Below, piece by piece: positions 1 through 7,424 of a stretch of 13,998 nt of DNA. The notes beneath the pieces were generated by a model. The model was not told the origin of the DNA. It saw only the letters and a list, made by a program, of their open reading frames with translations, and made no database searches. Position numbers and translations under genes: made by a program. The stretch's first letter is position 1. Every line of letters starts with the position of its first letter. The DNA comes from Phycisphaerales bacterium UBA3190 (GTDB taxonomy: Bacteria; Planctomycetota; Phycisphaerae; Phycisphaerales; UBA1924): NCBI GenBank assembly GCA_002364005.1, contig DEXG01000031.1:51332-65329 (forward strand). Reading direction: 5' to 3'.

Positions 1-23
1 CTCTGGCGGATTGCCTATTGCCC

Positions 24-494
24 TCACTCCATCCGAAACCGCTCAATCAACGAACCACCGCCGATCAGCTCATCACCGTCGATGCGCACATGTGCCACCT
101 CGCCGGTACGGTGCCCGCCGGGCATGGTGGTCAGGCCGTTGCACAGGGCGCTGACGAGGCGTGCGCAGGTGGGGTTGTGCCCGATGATCGCCACGCAGCC
201 GCTGCCGCGTGCGTCATGCAGCAGATCGATCATGTCGCTCAGCGATCGCTCGGCACCGAGTCGGTCGTCGATCTGCGCCTGCATGCCCAGCGCATCCCAG
301 ATGGGGGCGGCGGTTTCTTTGGCCCTCGGGTAAGGCGATGAGAGGACCAGTGCCGGCTTGGGATCGCGGGTGTGCAGTTGCTCGGCGATCCACTCGGCCT
401 GCTTGTGCCCCTTCTTCTTGAGCACGCGATCTCGATCGAGCCCGCTCTGGGAATCCTGCTCCGCCTTGCCGTGTCGAATCACATAGACATCCAT
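24..494 (-). CDS. sixA: SixA-type phosphohistidine phosphatase (histidine phosphatase superfamily)
   Basis: A 156-residue protein of the histidine phosphatase (phosphoglycerate mutase-like) superfamily, SixA branch; these cytoplasmic enzymes remove phosphate from phosphohistidine on signalling or phosphotransfer proteins. The N-terminus has the RHG motif (Arg7, His8, the likely phospho-acceptor). A Ser-Ser-Pro-x-x-Arg-Ala stretch at 52-58 and Gly-His-Asn at 105-107 supply the second catalytic histidine (His106). The length matches SixA (about 160 residues) and there is no signal peptide. The ATG at 494 is preferred because it places the RHG motif where the family has it and is preceded by a GAGAGG-like ribosome site; a GTG at 518 would add eight unconserved residues and overlap crcB. 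It is the last gene of a probable three-gene unit, 16 bases after crcB. The protein substrate cannot be inferred here. SixA assignment is by motif and size; a broader histidine phosphatase role is the alternative. Confidence 0.85.
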   Translation of the reverse strand: MDVYVIRHGKAEQDSQSGLDRDRVLKKKGHKQAEWIAEQLHTRDPKPALVLSSPYPRAKETAAPIWDALGMQAQIDDRLGAERSLSDMIDLLHDARGSGCVAIIGHNPTCARLVSALCNGLTTMPGGHRTGEVAHVRIDGDELIGGGSLIERFRME

Positions 495-510
495 CGTGTC
501 CCGTCCTCTC

Positions 511-924
511 TCAAACACCCGAGTTCAGTGACAGACCGAGCCCGTGCCCGCTCCAGACGCACACCAGCCCGACACCCACGCTGATCATCGCGTAGACAGC
601 CGCGGTCAGCACACGCCCGCTGTTCATCAGGTCGAGCATCTCCCAGCCGAACGAGCTGAAAGTGGTGAAGCCGCCCAACACCCCGACGATCAGGGCCAGG
701 CGCAGCGCCTCGTTGCCCTCTTCGGGGTCGCCCAGCAGGCCCCAGGCAAGCCCGATGAGCCCGCAGCCCAGCAGGTTGACGATGAGCGTGGCCACGGGGT
801 ACATGCTCAGCCAGTGGGGGGTCTGAGCGCCGGTGGGGGTGAATCGTGCAACCAGCACCACCGCGCCATAACGCAGCGACGCCCCGAGACCACCACCCGC
901 AAAGACCAGAAACAGCTTGAACAT
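511..924 (-). CDS. crcB: Fluoride channel CrcB/FluC
   Basis: A 137-residue integral membrane protein of the CrcB/Fluc family, dual-topology dimeric channels that export fluoride. It shows the Gly-Gly-Gly-Leu-Gly-Ala-x-x-Arg-Tyr start (10-19), Thr-Leu-Ile-Val-Asn with the pore asparagine at Asn50, and the signature GGFTTFSSF at 84-92 whose Phe86 and Phe89 correspond to the phenylalanine box. Four hydrophobic segments lie at about 4-27, 41-63, 75-97 and 105-127. Length is normal for the family. A single copy implies a homodimer. It lies 51 bases after the sulfotransferase gene and 16 before sixA. I found no crcB-type fluoride riboswitch in the 51-base gap. No Shine-Dalgarno sequence precedes the ATG; instead a -10-like hexamer sits six bases upstream, see the separate entry. 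Confidence 0.95.
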   Translation of the reverse strand: MFKLFLVFAGGGLGASLRYGAVVLVARFTPTGAQTPHWLSMYPVATLIVNLLGCGLIGLAWGLLGDPEEGNEALRLALIVGVLGGFTTFSSFGWEMLDLMNSGRVLTAAVYAMISVGVGLVCVWSGHGLGLSLNSGV

Positions 925-930
925 AGGACC

Positions 931-959
931 ACACTAGCCGAAAACCGGTCCGGGTTCAC
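931..959 (-). promoter_or_regulatory. Possible promoter for crcB giving a leaderless mRNA
   Basis: On the minus strand a GTGAAC (954-959) and a TAGTGT (931-936) are separated by 17 bases, and TAGTGT is followed by six bases and then the crcB ATG. Transcription from such a -10 would start at or next to the start codon, which fits the absence of a ribosome binding site. The match to TTGACA/TATAAT is partial (three and four of six), so this is a suggestion only. Confidence 0.3.
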
Positions 960-975
960 GCCCGCCGCCCGATCT

Positions 976-2610
976 TCAGCGTCCGGGGACGATCGGGCCG
1001 TCTTCTGAGGCGTGCCGATAGGCGCTGAGCAACCCGAGCAGGACTAGCACCATGCTCGAAGTCCCGCTCAGCGCCTGCCGCACATTGCGCCAGTTGTGAT
1101 ACCACCACATATCGAACCCATCGTCCTTGGCCCAGTTCCAGATGATGACAGACACTGGGAAGAGCACCGTCACAACCACAACGATCGTGAGCAGCCCGCT
1201 CCACAGGCCGAGCAGTCTGGTTCCCCGCCCGCCGCTGGCCTTGCGGGCAACCATCCCGATCAGCGCACCGATCGGCCAGACCAACGCCACCATCCGCATC
1301 TGTAGGCCGGTGGTCGTTGCCGCCGCCACGAGCAGCAGCCACGCGCCCCAGCACATCATCGCGGCCGCCAACGCGCCAACGATCCCGCGTCCAAGCATCG
1401 CAGAAGCACGCGGGCGATATTCGACGGCTTTGCCCTGCACAGGGGGGGCGTCGAGCCCGTATCGCGTACGCATCTCAGCGCAGACTTCCCGCTCGCGATC
1501 ATCAACCACGCCAAGATCGATCGATGCCCTGGCGTTGCTGTACGACCCGAGCGATCCCAGATAGGAACGCACCGCGTCCTGCGCCCGGGCATCGAAATCA
1601 CGCCCCAGCCCGCGGTACACCGAACCGAGCACCCCCATGGGATCGCTCTTTAGGTCCTTGAATCGCACACGGACCCATCGGTCATCGCCCAACGCATCGA
1701 GTTCTGCCGCGCACTTGCGTTCCGTTGCCTCGTACTCCTCGACGATCCCATCCCGGATGGCCTGCACATCGGGCAGCTCCTGCAGGGCGTGGTTGCGGAG
1801 CGCATGGAAAAGGCGCACATTCGAGTCGATCACCGCGCCTGGCTCACGCACCAGGTGGACATAGCGGACCCGTCCCCCGAACAACCGATCGAGTTCCGCG
1901 ACGCGTGCCGTGTGGCTGGGTGTCTTGAGCAGCACGACCCTGCGGGTGCTGCCCCGGGTGAGCTTGTAGACAAACCGGCGAGTCAGGCGTCGCCAACGGT
2001 TCACATCCGCATCGTCCAGCCCCTCCAGCGTGTGCCAGCCCTGCCAGCGATCCTGATTCTGGGGGAACACATGGCGACCCGCGACCGAGGAGCAACCGCC
2101 CCAGGTCGCAAGGGCAAAGTCGTCCTCGCCGGGCCACTCCGGGCCGAACCCCACGCTGTCCTGCGGGCGTGTTCGCCCGAGGAAGGCCACGAGCATCACC
2201 CGGACCACCGTCCACGCCAGCAGGTACCCCTGACCCGCCAGGCACTGGTACCAGCGGGGCGTCACAAACCGATTGTCGCAGGCGAGCAGGTTCTGCAGGT
2301 GGGTCGTCCCCGAGCGGTAGTACCCCAGAATCACGACCACCTCGGGCTGGAACTGGGCGGCTCGGTCGCGGTTCATCGGGATCAGACCCCACACGAACCA
2401 GAGCACTCGCTCGTGGGCCGAGATCGCCGTGCCCACGAAGCTGGTGAACAGCACGAACGCGAGCCGGGGCCAGTATCGGGGTTTGATCCCGTCAGCGCGC
2501 CCGAGCATCCGCAGCCACACATCCAGCGGTGCCAGTGCCAGGATGTGCGCCACCGGCAGCCCGACCCTGGGCCTCAGCCATCCCTGCTTGTCACTCGGGT
2601 CCGTTTGCAC
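976..2610 (-). CDS. Sulfotransferase family protein with C-terminal membrane domain
   Basis: About 544 residues. Numbered from the GTG at 2616, the N-terminal 400 residues are a PAPS-type sulfotransferase (Sulfotransfer_3-like): the 5'-phosphosulfate loop Gly-Tyr-Tyr-Arg-Ser-Gly-Thr-Thr-His at 98-106, Leu-Lys-Thr-Pro-Ser-His at 230-235, and the 3'-phosphate motif Leu-Val-Arg-Glu-Pro with Asp264-Ser265 at 255-265. Such enzymes transfer sulfate from PAPS to a hydroxyl or amino group of a carbohydrate, lipid or protein; the acceptor is not predictable here. Two short hydrophobic patches (50-80, 130-147) precede or interrupt the domain. Residues 409-534 hold about four transmembrane segments (409-434, 440-457, 471-492, 519-534), anchoring it to the membrane. 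I chose the GTG at 2610 because AAGG lies seven bases before it; the GTG at 2616 has the same AAGG only one base away. It is probably first in a unit with crcB and sixA, divergent from the hydrolase gene. Confidence 0.82.
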   Translation of the reverse strand: MQTDPSDKQGWLRPRVGLPVAHILALAPLDVWLRMLGRADGIKPRYWPRLAFVLFTSFVGTAISAHERVLWFVWGLIPMNRDRAAQFQPEVVVILGYYRSGTTHLQNLLACDNRFVTPRWYQCLAGQGYLLAWTVVRVMLVAFLGRTRPQDSVGFGPEWPGEDDFALATWGGCSSVAGRHVFPQNQDRWQGWHTLEGLDDADVNRWRRLTRRFVYKLTRGSTRRVVLLKTPSHTARVAELDRLFGGRVRYVHLVREPGAVIDSNVRLFHALRNHALQELPDVQAIRDGIVEEYEATERKCAAELDALGDDRWVRVRFKDLKSDPMGVLGSVYRGLGRDFDARAQDAVRSYLGSLGSYSNARASIDLGVVDDREREVCAEMRTRYGLDAPPVQGKAVEYRPRASAMLGRGIVGALAAAMMCWGAWLLLVAAATTTGLQMRMVALVWPIGALIGMVARKASGGRGTRLLGLWSGLLTIVVVVTVLFPVSVIIWNWAKDDGFDMWWYHNWRNVRQALSGTSSMVLVLLGLLSAYRHASEDGPIVPGR

Positions 2611-2722
2611 ACGCACACCTTATCCGCTCGGGCGACAGGGCGCACGCCGAGTGGCCAAGTGATGCCTCGGTCGCGGGGGCTACCATCACCTGGAAACGGC
2701 TGATCAACAAGGAGTCTCCACC

Positions 2723-3781
2723 GTGCTTGCATCCACCATCCGTTCACGATTCGCCCGTGCCTGCTCGCCCCTGCTCTTGGCCAGCACCCTGCTGCTGGGT
2801 GCATGCACCAGCGTGCAAACGCCCGCCGACGGCAGCGATTCAGCGCTCCAACCCGATCGCTATGACGCCCGTCTCACGGGCGTTCACTACCCCTTCCCCG
2901 TGAAGACCTACCGCTTCGAGGCCCAGCAGCAGCTGCTCGAAATGGCCTACATGGACCTCCGCCCCGACCAGCCCAACGGGCACGCGGTGCTGCTCATGCA
3001 CGGCAAGAACTTCGCCGGCAGCTCGTGGGAGCGCACCGCCAAAGACCTCCTGGACGACGGCTACCGGGTCATCATCCCCGACCAGATCGGCTTCGGGAAA
3101 TCCTCCAAGCCCGAGCACTACCAGTTCTCCTTCTCAGCGCTGGCCACCAACACCAGCAACCTGCTCGACGAGATCGGTGCCGACACGGTCACGGTGGTGG
3201 GGCACTCGATGGGCGGCATGCTTGCTTCTCGCTTCACGCTCATGTTCCCCGATCGTGCTGAGAAGCTCATCCTCGTCAACCCCATCGGGCTTGAGGACTG
3301 GCAGCATGTCGTCCCCTACCTGCCGATCGATCAGTGGTACGCCAACGAACTCAAGAAGACCCCCGATGGTGTCCGCAACTACATGCGTGAGAGCTACTAC
3401 GACGGCAACTGGGCACCCGAGTACGAAGAACTCGCCGAGCTGCAGATGAACTGGACCCTGAGCAAGGACAAGCACCAGCTCGCGTGGGTCTCGGCGCTGA
3501 CCTATGACATGATCTTCACCCAGCCCGTGATCCACGACTTCGACCGGATCCGCGTTCCCACGCTGCTCATCATCGGGACACGCGACCGCACCGCCCTGGG
3601 CAAGAATCTGGTTTCGCCTGAGGTCCGCGCTACCCTGGGACGCTACGAGCGGCTCGGCAAGAACGCCCAGTCGCTCATCCCCAACGCGCAGCTCGTCGAA
3701 CTCGACGGCATCGGCCATATCCCGCAGGTCGAGGCCTACGACGCGTATATCAACGCGATGCGCCGCTTCCTCGCCGAGTGA
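2723..3781 (+). CDS. Lipoprotein alpha/beta hydrolase
   Basis: A 352-residue alpha/beta-hydrolase-fold enzyme with a type II signal peptide: hydrophobic core about 15-26 and lipobox Leu25-Gly26-Ala27-Cys28, so it should be lipid-anchored on the periplasmic side. The triad is visible: nucleophile Ser162 in Gly-His-Ser-Met-Gly-Gly (160-165), Asp288 in Gly-Thr-Arg-Asp, and His332 in Gly-Ile-Gly-His. The oxyanion region is Met-His-Gly-Lys at 92-95. A cap region lies between about 190 and 270. It belongs to the broad hydrolase/haloperoxidase-like class; the substrate is unknown and an ester is the default guess. The GTG start is preceded by a perfect AAGGAG with eight bases of spacing. The 106 to 112 bases shared with the divergent sulfotransferase gene must hold both promoters; a TACCAT at 2681-2686 could be its -10. 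No terminator is visible in the 69 bases that follow. Confidence 0.88.
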   Translation: MLASTIRSRFARACSPLLLASTLLLGACTSVQTPADGSDSALQPDRYDARLTGVHYPFPVKTYRFEAQQQLLEMAYMDLRPDQPNGHAVLLMHGKNFAGSSWERTAKDLLDDGYRVIIPDQIGFGKSSKPEHYQFSFSALATNTSNLLDEIGADTVTVVGHSMGGMLASRFTLMFPDRAEKLILVNPIGLEDWQHVVPYLPIDQWYANELKKTPDGVRNYMRESYYDGNWAPEYEELAELQMNWTLSKDKHQLAWVSALTYDMIFTQPVIHDFDRIRVPTLLIIGTRDRTALGKNLVSPEVRATLGRYERLGKNAQSLIPNAQLVELDGIGHIPQVEAYDAYINAMRRFLAE

Positions 3782-3838
3782 TCGCTTCCGATCGGTGAAA
3801 TCCAACACGCGGGATGCGACCAATCCCCGCCCGACGCA

Positions 3839-3844
3839 TATGGT
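3839..3844 (+). promoter_or_regulatory. Possible -10 element immediately before the ALDH start
   Basis: TATGGT lies exactly six bases before the ATG of the dehydrogenase gene, which has no Shine-Dalgarno sequence. The placement is the same as at crcB and would give a leaderless transcript. No convincing -35 is visible, and initiation from further upstream in the 69-base gap, or read-through from the hydrolase gene, are alternatives. Confidence 0.22.
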
Positions 3845-3850
3845 TCCCCA

Positions 3851-5395
3851 ATGACCCACACACTGCTTACCAAACTCGGCCTCGACAAGCACCCACGCAT
3901 CATCACCGATGTCCGCGGCGACGAGACCCCCGAGAAAGACAACATCATCCTCTCCATGAACCCCGCAACGGGCAAACCCATCGCGGGCGTCAAGCTCGAC
4001 GGCAAGGACGACTACGAACGCATCACCGCCAACGCGGTCGAGGCCTTCAAGTCCTTCCGCAAAGTCCCCGCGCCAAAGCGTGGCGAGTTGGTGCGACGCA
4101 TCGGCAACGCCTACCGCGAAGTCCTCGAAGAGCTCGGCTCGCTCGAGACCCTCGAGATGGGCAAGATCAAGGCCGAGGGCATCGGTGAGGTCCAGGAAAC
4201 CATCGACATCGCCGACTTCGCGGTCGGGCAGTCACGCCAGCTCTACGGCAAGACCATGCCCTCAGAGCGCCCCGAGCACGCGATGAAAGAGCAGTGGCTC
4301 CCGATGGGGCCCGTGGGCATCATCACCGCGTTTAACTTCCCCAACGCCGTTTGGGGCTGGAACGCCATGCTGGCGGCGGTCTGTGGCGACACCTGCGTCT
4401 GGAAGCCCTCGCTCATGGCGCCGCTGACATGCATCGCCACCAACGAGATCGCCCAGCGCGTCGCATCGGAGATGGGCTACGAGAACATCTTCCAATATGT
4501 CATCGGCACCGACGACATCGTCGGCGAGCCCATGATCCGCGACCGGCGCTACCCGCTGATCTCCGCCACCGGCTCGTGCCGCATGGGCCGCCATGTCGGC
4601 TCGGTTGTTGCCGGGCGTCTGGGCAAGTCGCTGCTGGAACTCGGTGGCAACAACGCGGTCATCATCGCCGAGGACGCGAACCTCGACCTGGCCCTCAAAT
4701 CAACCGTGTTCGGCTCTGTCGGAACCGCCGGTCAGCGGTGCACGACCAGCCGTCGCCTGATCATCCACGAATCGATCGCCGACGACTTCTGCGCCAAGCT
4801 GGTCAAGGCCTACGAAACCGTCACCATCGGCGACCCGCTCGCCGACGGCGTCCTTATGGGCCCGCTCATCAACGAGCAGTCGGTCGTCGCCTTCGAGCAC
4901 GCCGTCAAGACCGCCCAGGAGCAGGGCGGCACCCTGATCACCGGCGGCGAGCGTGAAGTGAAGACCGGCGAACTGGCCGGCGGGCACTTCGTCAAGCCGA
5001 CGATCATCCGTGCGCCCAAGAGCAACGATCTGCCCATGGCGCACGAAGAGACCTTCGCGCCGATCCTGTATGTCTTCACATACAAGACGCTCGAAGAAGC
5101 CATCGACATGCAGAACAGCGTCGATCAGGGGCTCAGCTCGGCGATCTTCACCGGCTCGTCCAACAGCGCCCAACGCTTCCTCGACCCAAGCGGGGCAGGC
5201 AGCGACTGCGGGCTCGCCTATGTCAACCTCGGCACCTCCGGTGCGGAGATCGGCGGGGCATTCGGTGGCGAGAAGGACACCGGCGGCGGGCGAGAATCCG
5301 GCTCAGACGCCTGGAAGGCCTATATGCGCCGCCAGACCTGCACCATCGGTTTCAGTGATACACTTACACTCGCCCAGGGGATTAAGTTTGAGTGA
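3851..5395 (+). CDS. Aldehyde dehydrogenase, ALDH7 (antiquitin / alpha-aminoadipic semialdehyde dehydrogenase-type)
   Basis: A 514-residue NAD(P)-dependent aldehyde dehydrogenase, full length for its family. Catalytic Cys297 lies in Gly-Thr-Ala-Gly-Gln-Arg-Cys; the general base Glu263 in Glu-Leu-Gly-Gly-Asn-Asn; oxyanion Asn162 in Phe-Asn-Phe-Pro-Asn; cofactor-binding Lys185 in Trp-Lys-Pro-Ser and Glu400 in Glu-Thr-Phe-Ala-Pro. The C-terminal run Thr-Ser-Gly-Ala-Glu-Ile-Gly-Gly-Ala-Phe-Gly-Gly-Glu-Lys (462-475), then Gly-Gly-Gly-Arg-Glu-Ser-Gly-Ser-Asp-Ala-Trp-Lys, and the final Ala-Gln-Gly-Ile-Lys-Phe are hallmarks of antiquitin. The Gly-Glu-Val-Gln-Glu helix (112-116) and Arg296 match the positions antiquitin uses for aminoadipate semialdehyde, so lysine catabolism (semialdehyde to L-2-aminoadipate) is the likely role; betaine aldehyde or detoxification is possible. 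Cytoplasmic. No other lysine-degradation gene is nearby. Its last codons overlap the rpiA start by eight bases. Confidence 0.93.
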   Translation: MTHTLLTKLGLDKHPRIITDVRGDETPEKDNIILSMNPATGKPIAGVKLDGKDDYERITANAVEAFKSFRKVPAPKRGELVRRIGNAYREVLEELGSLETLEMGKIKAEGIGEVQETIDIADFAVGQSRQLYGKTMPSERPEHAMKEQWLPMGPVGIITAFNFPNAVWGWNAMLAAVCGDTCVWKPSLMAPLTCIATNEIAQRVASEMGYENIFQYVIGTDDIVGEPMIRDRRYPLISATGSCRMGRHVGSVVAGRLGKSLLELGGNNAVIIAEDANLDLALKSTVFGSVGTAGQRCTTSRRLIIHESIADDFCAKLVKAYETVTIGDPLADGVLMGPLINEQSVVAFEHAVKTAQEQGGTLITGGEREVKTGELAGGHFVKPTIIRAPKSNDLPMAHEETFAPILYVFTYKTLEEAIDMQNSVDQGLSSAIFTGSSNSAQRFLDPSGAGSDCGLAYVNLGTSGAEIGGAFGGEKDTGGGRESGSDAWKAYMRRQTCTIGFSDTLTLAQGIKFE

Positions 5396-6089
5396 TCAAC
5401 GACTCCAATCTGACACACTCGCCTACGCAGCCGTCGAACAGGTCCAATCGGGCATGAAGGTCGGGCTCGGCGCGGGCCGTACCGCCGCACGCGGGATCGC
5501 CGCCCTGGCCGAACGCGTCAAGGACGAGGGGCTCGACATCGAGTGCGTCGCCGCGTCCGAAGCCGCCGAGGACCTCGCCCGCTCGCTCGGGATCAAGATC
5601 ACCGACTTTGCGCTTCTGGAAGAACTCGACATCCTCATTGATGGCGCCGATGCCGTCGACCGCAACATGCAGGTCATGAAGGGCTCGCGAGGCGCGATGA
5701 CCCGCGAACGCATCATCTGCTGGGCCTCCAAGCAGACCGTGTTCATGGTCACCGAGAACAAGGTCGCCGAATCCCAGATCGGCACCAGCACGCCCCTGCC
5801 CATCGCCGTCATGGCCTTCGGGCTCGTCTCGACTCGCAACGCCCTGCGCCATGTCGGGATCAACGGCGTCATCCGACAGGACATCGACGGCCGGCTCTTC
5901 ATCACCGACAACGGCAACCTCGTCCTCGACGCATCGCTCAGAGGCGACGAAAACCTCGCCCAACTCGCCACCGAGCTCAACGACATCCCGGGCGTCATCG
6001 ACCACGGGCTGTTTATTGATGAGGCGGACATCATCCTCATCGAGAAGGACAACGGCGAGATCGAGCGGCTCGAACGCTCTAATACATAA
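5388..6089 (+). CDS. rpiA: Ribose-5-phosphate isomerase A, divergent
   Basis: A 233-residue enzyme of the RpiA family, interconverting ribose 5-phosphate and ribulose 5-phosphate in the pentose phosphate pathway. Compared with E. coli RpiA from memory, the catalytic set is kept with exact spacing: Asp85 and Asp88 in Asp-Gly-Ala-Asp, Lys98 in Met-Lys-Gly, Glu107 in Thr-Arg-Glu-Arg. Pro-Leu-Pro (136-138), Thr-Asp-Asn-Gly-Asn (173-177) and Pro-Gly-Val-x-x-x-Gly-Leu-Phe (201-209) also fit. The phosphate loop reads Gly-Leu-Gly-Ala-Gly-Arg-Thr instead of Gly-x-Gly-Thr-Gly-Ser-Thr, and the usual Lys-Gly-Gly-Gly is Lys-Gly-Ser-Arg. The TTG at 5388 is chosen because AGGGG lies seven bases upstream; the frame stays open further upstream inside the dehydrogenase gene, but that part shows no RpiA homology and is spurious. 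The 8-base overlap implies translational coupling. A different sugar-phosphate isomerase activity is the alternative. Confidence 0.87.
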   Translation: MSDQRLQSDTLAYAAVEQVQSGMKVGLGAGRTAARGIAALAERVKDEGLDIECVAASEAAEDLARSLGIKITDFALLEELDILIDGADAVDRNMQVMKGSRGAMTRERIICWASKQTVFMVTENKVAESQIGTSTPLPIAVMAFGLVSTRNALRHVGINGVIRQDIDGRLFITDNGNLVLDASLRGDENLAQLATELNDIPGVIDHGLFIDEADIILIEKDNGEIERLERSNT

Positions 6090-6123
6090 GTTGTCAGATT
6101 TAAAAATCGCTCAGTAGTTCGGT

Positions 6124-6144
6124 GATTTATGTGGCATATAAATC
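6124..6144. repeat. Short AT-rich inverted repeat beside the terminator
   Basis: GATTTAT (6124-6130) and ATAAATC (6138-6144) are perfect inverted arms around a seven-base loop, directly next to the A-tract of the terminator hairpin at 6145-6174. It lies in the gap between the convergent rpiA and secreted-protein genes, at the edge of the AT-rich segment. It could aid termination or RNA stability; a chance palindrome in AT-rich DNA is also possible. Confidence 0.4.
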
Positions 6145-6174
6145 AAAAAAACCCCAGTCAGCTGACTGAGGTTT
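6145..6174 (-). terminator. Intrinsic terminator of the AT-rich secreted-protein gene
   Basis: The bases 6149-6174 form a near-perfect palindrome (12 of 13 pairs, centre between 6161 and 6162, core AGTCAGCTGACT). Read on the minus strand it is followed by seven T residues (6151-6145), the classic rho-independent layout, 23 bases after the stop of the gene ending at 6197. On the plus strand the same hairpin follows rpiA but is trailed only by a short GTTTG, so it may work weakly in both directions. Confidence 0.88.
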
Positions 6175-6196
6175 GTAGTGCTATATTCACTATCTT

Positions 6197-7378
6197 TTAG
6201 AAGTGGCCTGCAAACCAAGCGAATACTTTAATCCCTGCAACTGCGACTCGCGTGCTAGTCGACATGCCAGATTCGCTGTTCTCACGAGCTTTATCGACGG
6301 CTTTATCAATTCCTGCTTGCAGAGTGTTGGCGACTGCATTAATTGCGTCTTCGCCACCATTTGCGAGTTCACCCAATGTGGCTTCGACTTCGAGCTCAAA
6401 CTCGCCATAGACTTTAACTCCATTGCCACCTATATCGACAGATGCCTCTGCGCCACCTTTGTATCGCCCTTTGACCTTAATGTTTTCCCAACTGCCTCCG
6501 GGGTTGTCGCCATTCTGTCCACCTTCTGTGGCAGTAAAATCAGATGGTGGGGAAAGTGGGAGCCCGTTCACAATCTCATAGATTATTTGTTCAGGAGTTT
6601 CTTTAGAAGTCAAGAAATCAATTAGTTCACTGCCGACAACGATATTTTCACTGTCGTCGTAGACGATATATTCAATCGGTTCTAGATGTGCGTTTGTAGT
6701 GACTTCAGGGGTCAGGTAATAAACGGCGGAAGGTGTGAGCAATCCGGGATAGAGTGCGTCGATCTCTGCATCGGACTTGCCTTCTGCCCTTAGTGTATTA
6801 ACGATCTGTTGTCCCGCTACGCCTGACGCGATTGTGGCTTCGCGCATTATTTTTTTAGGAGCTGTTGCAGATTCTACTATTGTATCCATGATGTATAGCG
6901 CATTGCTGTTGTCATAGCCTAAAAATTCAGGAAGAGGTTGACTGCACCCAGAGTCAATACAGAGCGATACATTCAATTTGAAGTAGTTGACAGCATATTG
7001 TTGGCTGTCAAGTGTGGTAAGGGCAGGCCACAACTCGGGCATGTTGAAAATTTGCTCAAGGTGTGGGTCGAAGTCGGGGTCTATGTTTGCAGGGTCGTCG
7101 GACCATGCGGGGAATGTGTACTCTTCCCACCCATTCATCGCGGTACTCGCATGCCCATAGTGAAATACATTTGAATCGGGGGAAGCGGCTCTCCACCCGG
7201 TGTACTGCAGGTCCCATGATCCTGGGTCGGATACAGAAGGATTCATCTCAGATAGAATATTCACTGCCATATCTGGCAAGTCTCGAATGGAATCAAGTGG
7301 GTTGCTAACTTGAGCATGCGAGAAACCGCATGTGACGGCAATCGTGCCCAAGGATTGAATTAAACAGCTTGCTCTCAT
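6197..7378 (-). CDS. Secreted protein of unknown function, AT-rich gene
   Basis: A 393-residue protein I do not recognise. Residues 1-22 form a signal peptide (Met-Arg start, hydrophobic core to about 18, Ser-His-Ala cleavage before Gln23), so it is exported. There is a Trp/Asp/Pro-rich region at 50-125 and a cysteine pair, Cys140 and Cys145. A helical Gly/Ala stretch runs 182-208, a possible strand-rich domain 235-270, and a low-complexity linker rich in Gly, Asn and Ser at 283-297. Alternating-charge strands (298-333) and an amphipathic helix (335-368) precede a hydrophobic C-terminus, 376-393. The start at 7378 has AAGGAG five bases upstream; upstream in-frame ATGs at 7393 and beyond lie before that site and lengthen the signal region implausibly. 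Sampled lines of the gene are 42-57% G+C against about 68% in a line of the neighbouring dehydrogenase gene, suggesting recent acquisition. It has its own promoter and terminator. No homology-based function is proposed. Confidence 0.8.
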   Translation of the reverse strand: MRASCLIQSLGTIAVTCGFSHAQVSNPLDSIRDLPDMAVNILSEMNPSVSDPGSWDLQYTGWRAASPDSNVFHYGHASTAMNGWEEYTFPAWSDDPANIDPDFDPHLEQIFNMPELWPALTTLDSQQYAVNYFKLNVSLCIDSGCSQPLPEFLGYDNSNALYIMDTIVESATAPKKIMREATIASGVAGQQIVNTLRAEGKSDAEIDALYPGLLTPSAVYYLTPEVTTNAHLEPIEYIVYDDSENIVVGSELIDFLTSKETPEQIIYEIVNGLPLSPPSDFTATEGGQNGDNPGGSWENIKVKGRYKGGAEASVDIGGNGVKVYGEFELEVEATLGELANGGEDAINAVANTLQAGIDKAVDKARENSESGMSTSTRVAVAGIKVFAWFAGHF

Positions 7379-7424
7379 TATTGCTCCTTGCATTGGATAA
7401 GCGTGTTGTGAAACAGATGGCAAC

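Noticed and set aside
925..975. Fluoride riboswitch ahead of crcB
   Set aside because: The 51-base gap is too short and lacks the conserved pseudoknot-type sequence I would expect; nothing resembling the crcB motif is seen.
1789..2703. A 304-codon plus-strand frame opposite the sulfotransferase gene
   Set aside because: Low-complexity His/Pro/Arg-rich translation with no domain, while the minus strand has PAPS-binding motifs throughout.
3134..3892. A 252-codon minus-strand frame opposite the hydrolase gene
   Set aside because: Antisense to a gene with a complete catalytic triad; translation shows no recognisable fold.
5010..5387. Upstream in-frame extension of rpiA within the dehydrogenase gene
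   Set aside because: The extension is Arg/Ser/Pro-rich frame noise; RpiA homology begins only after the TTG at 5388.
6203..6625. A 140-codon plus-strand frame opposite the secreted-protein gene
   Set aside because: It lacks a ribosome site and is followed by no terminator, while the minus strand has promoter, ribosome site, signal peptide and terminator.
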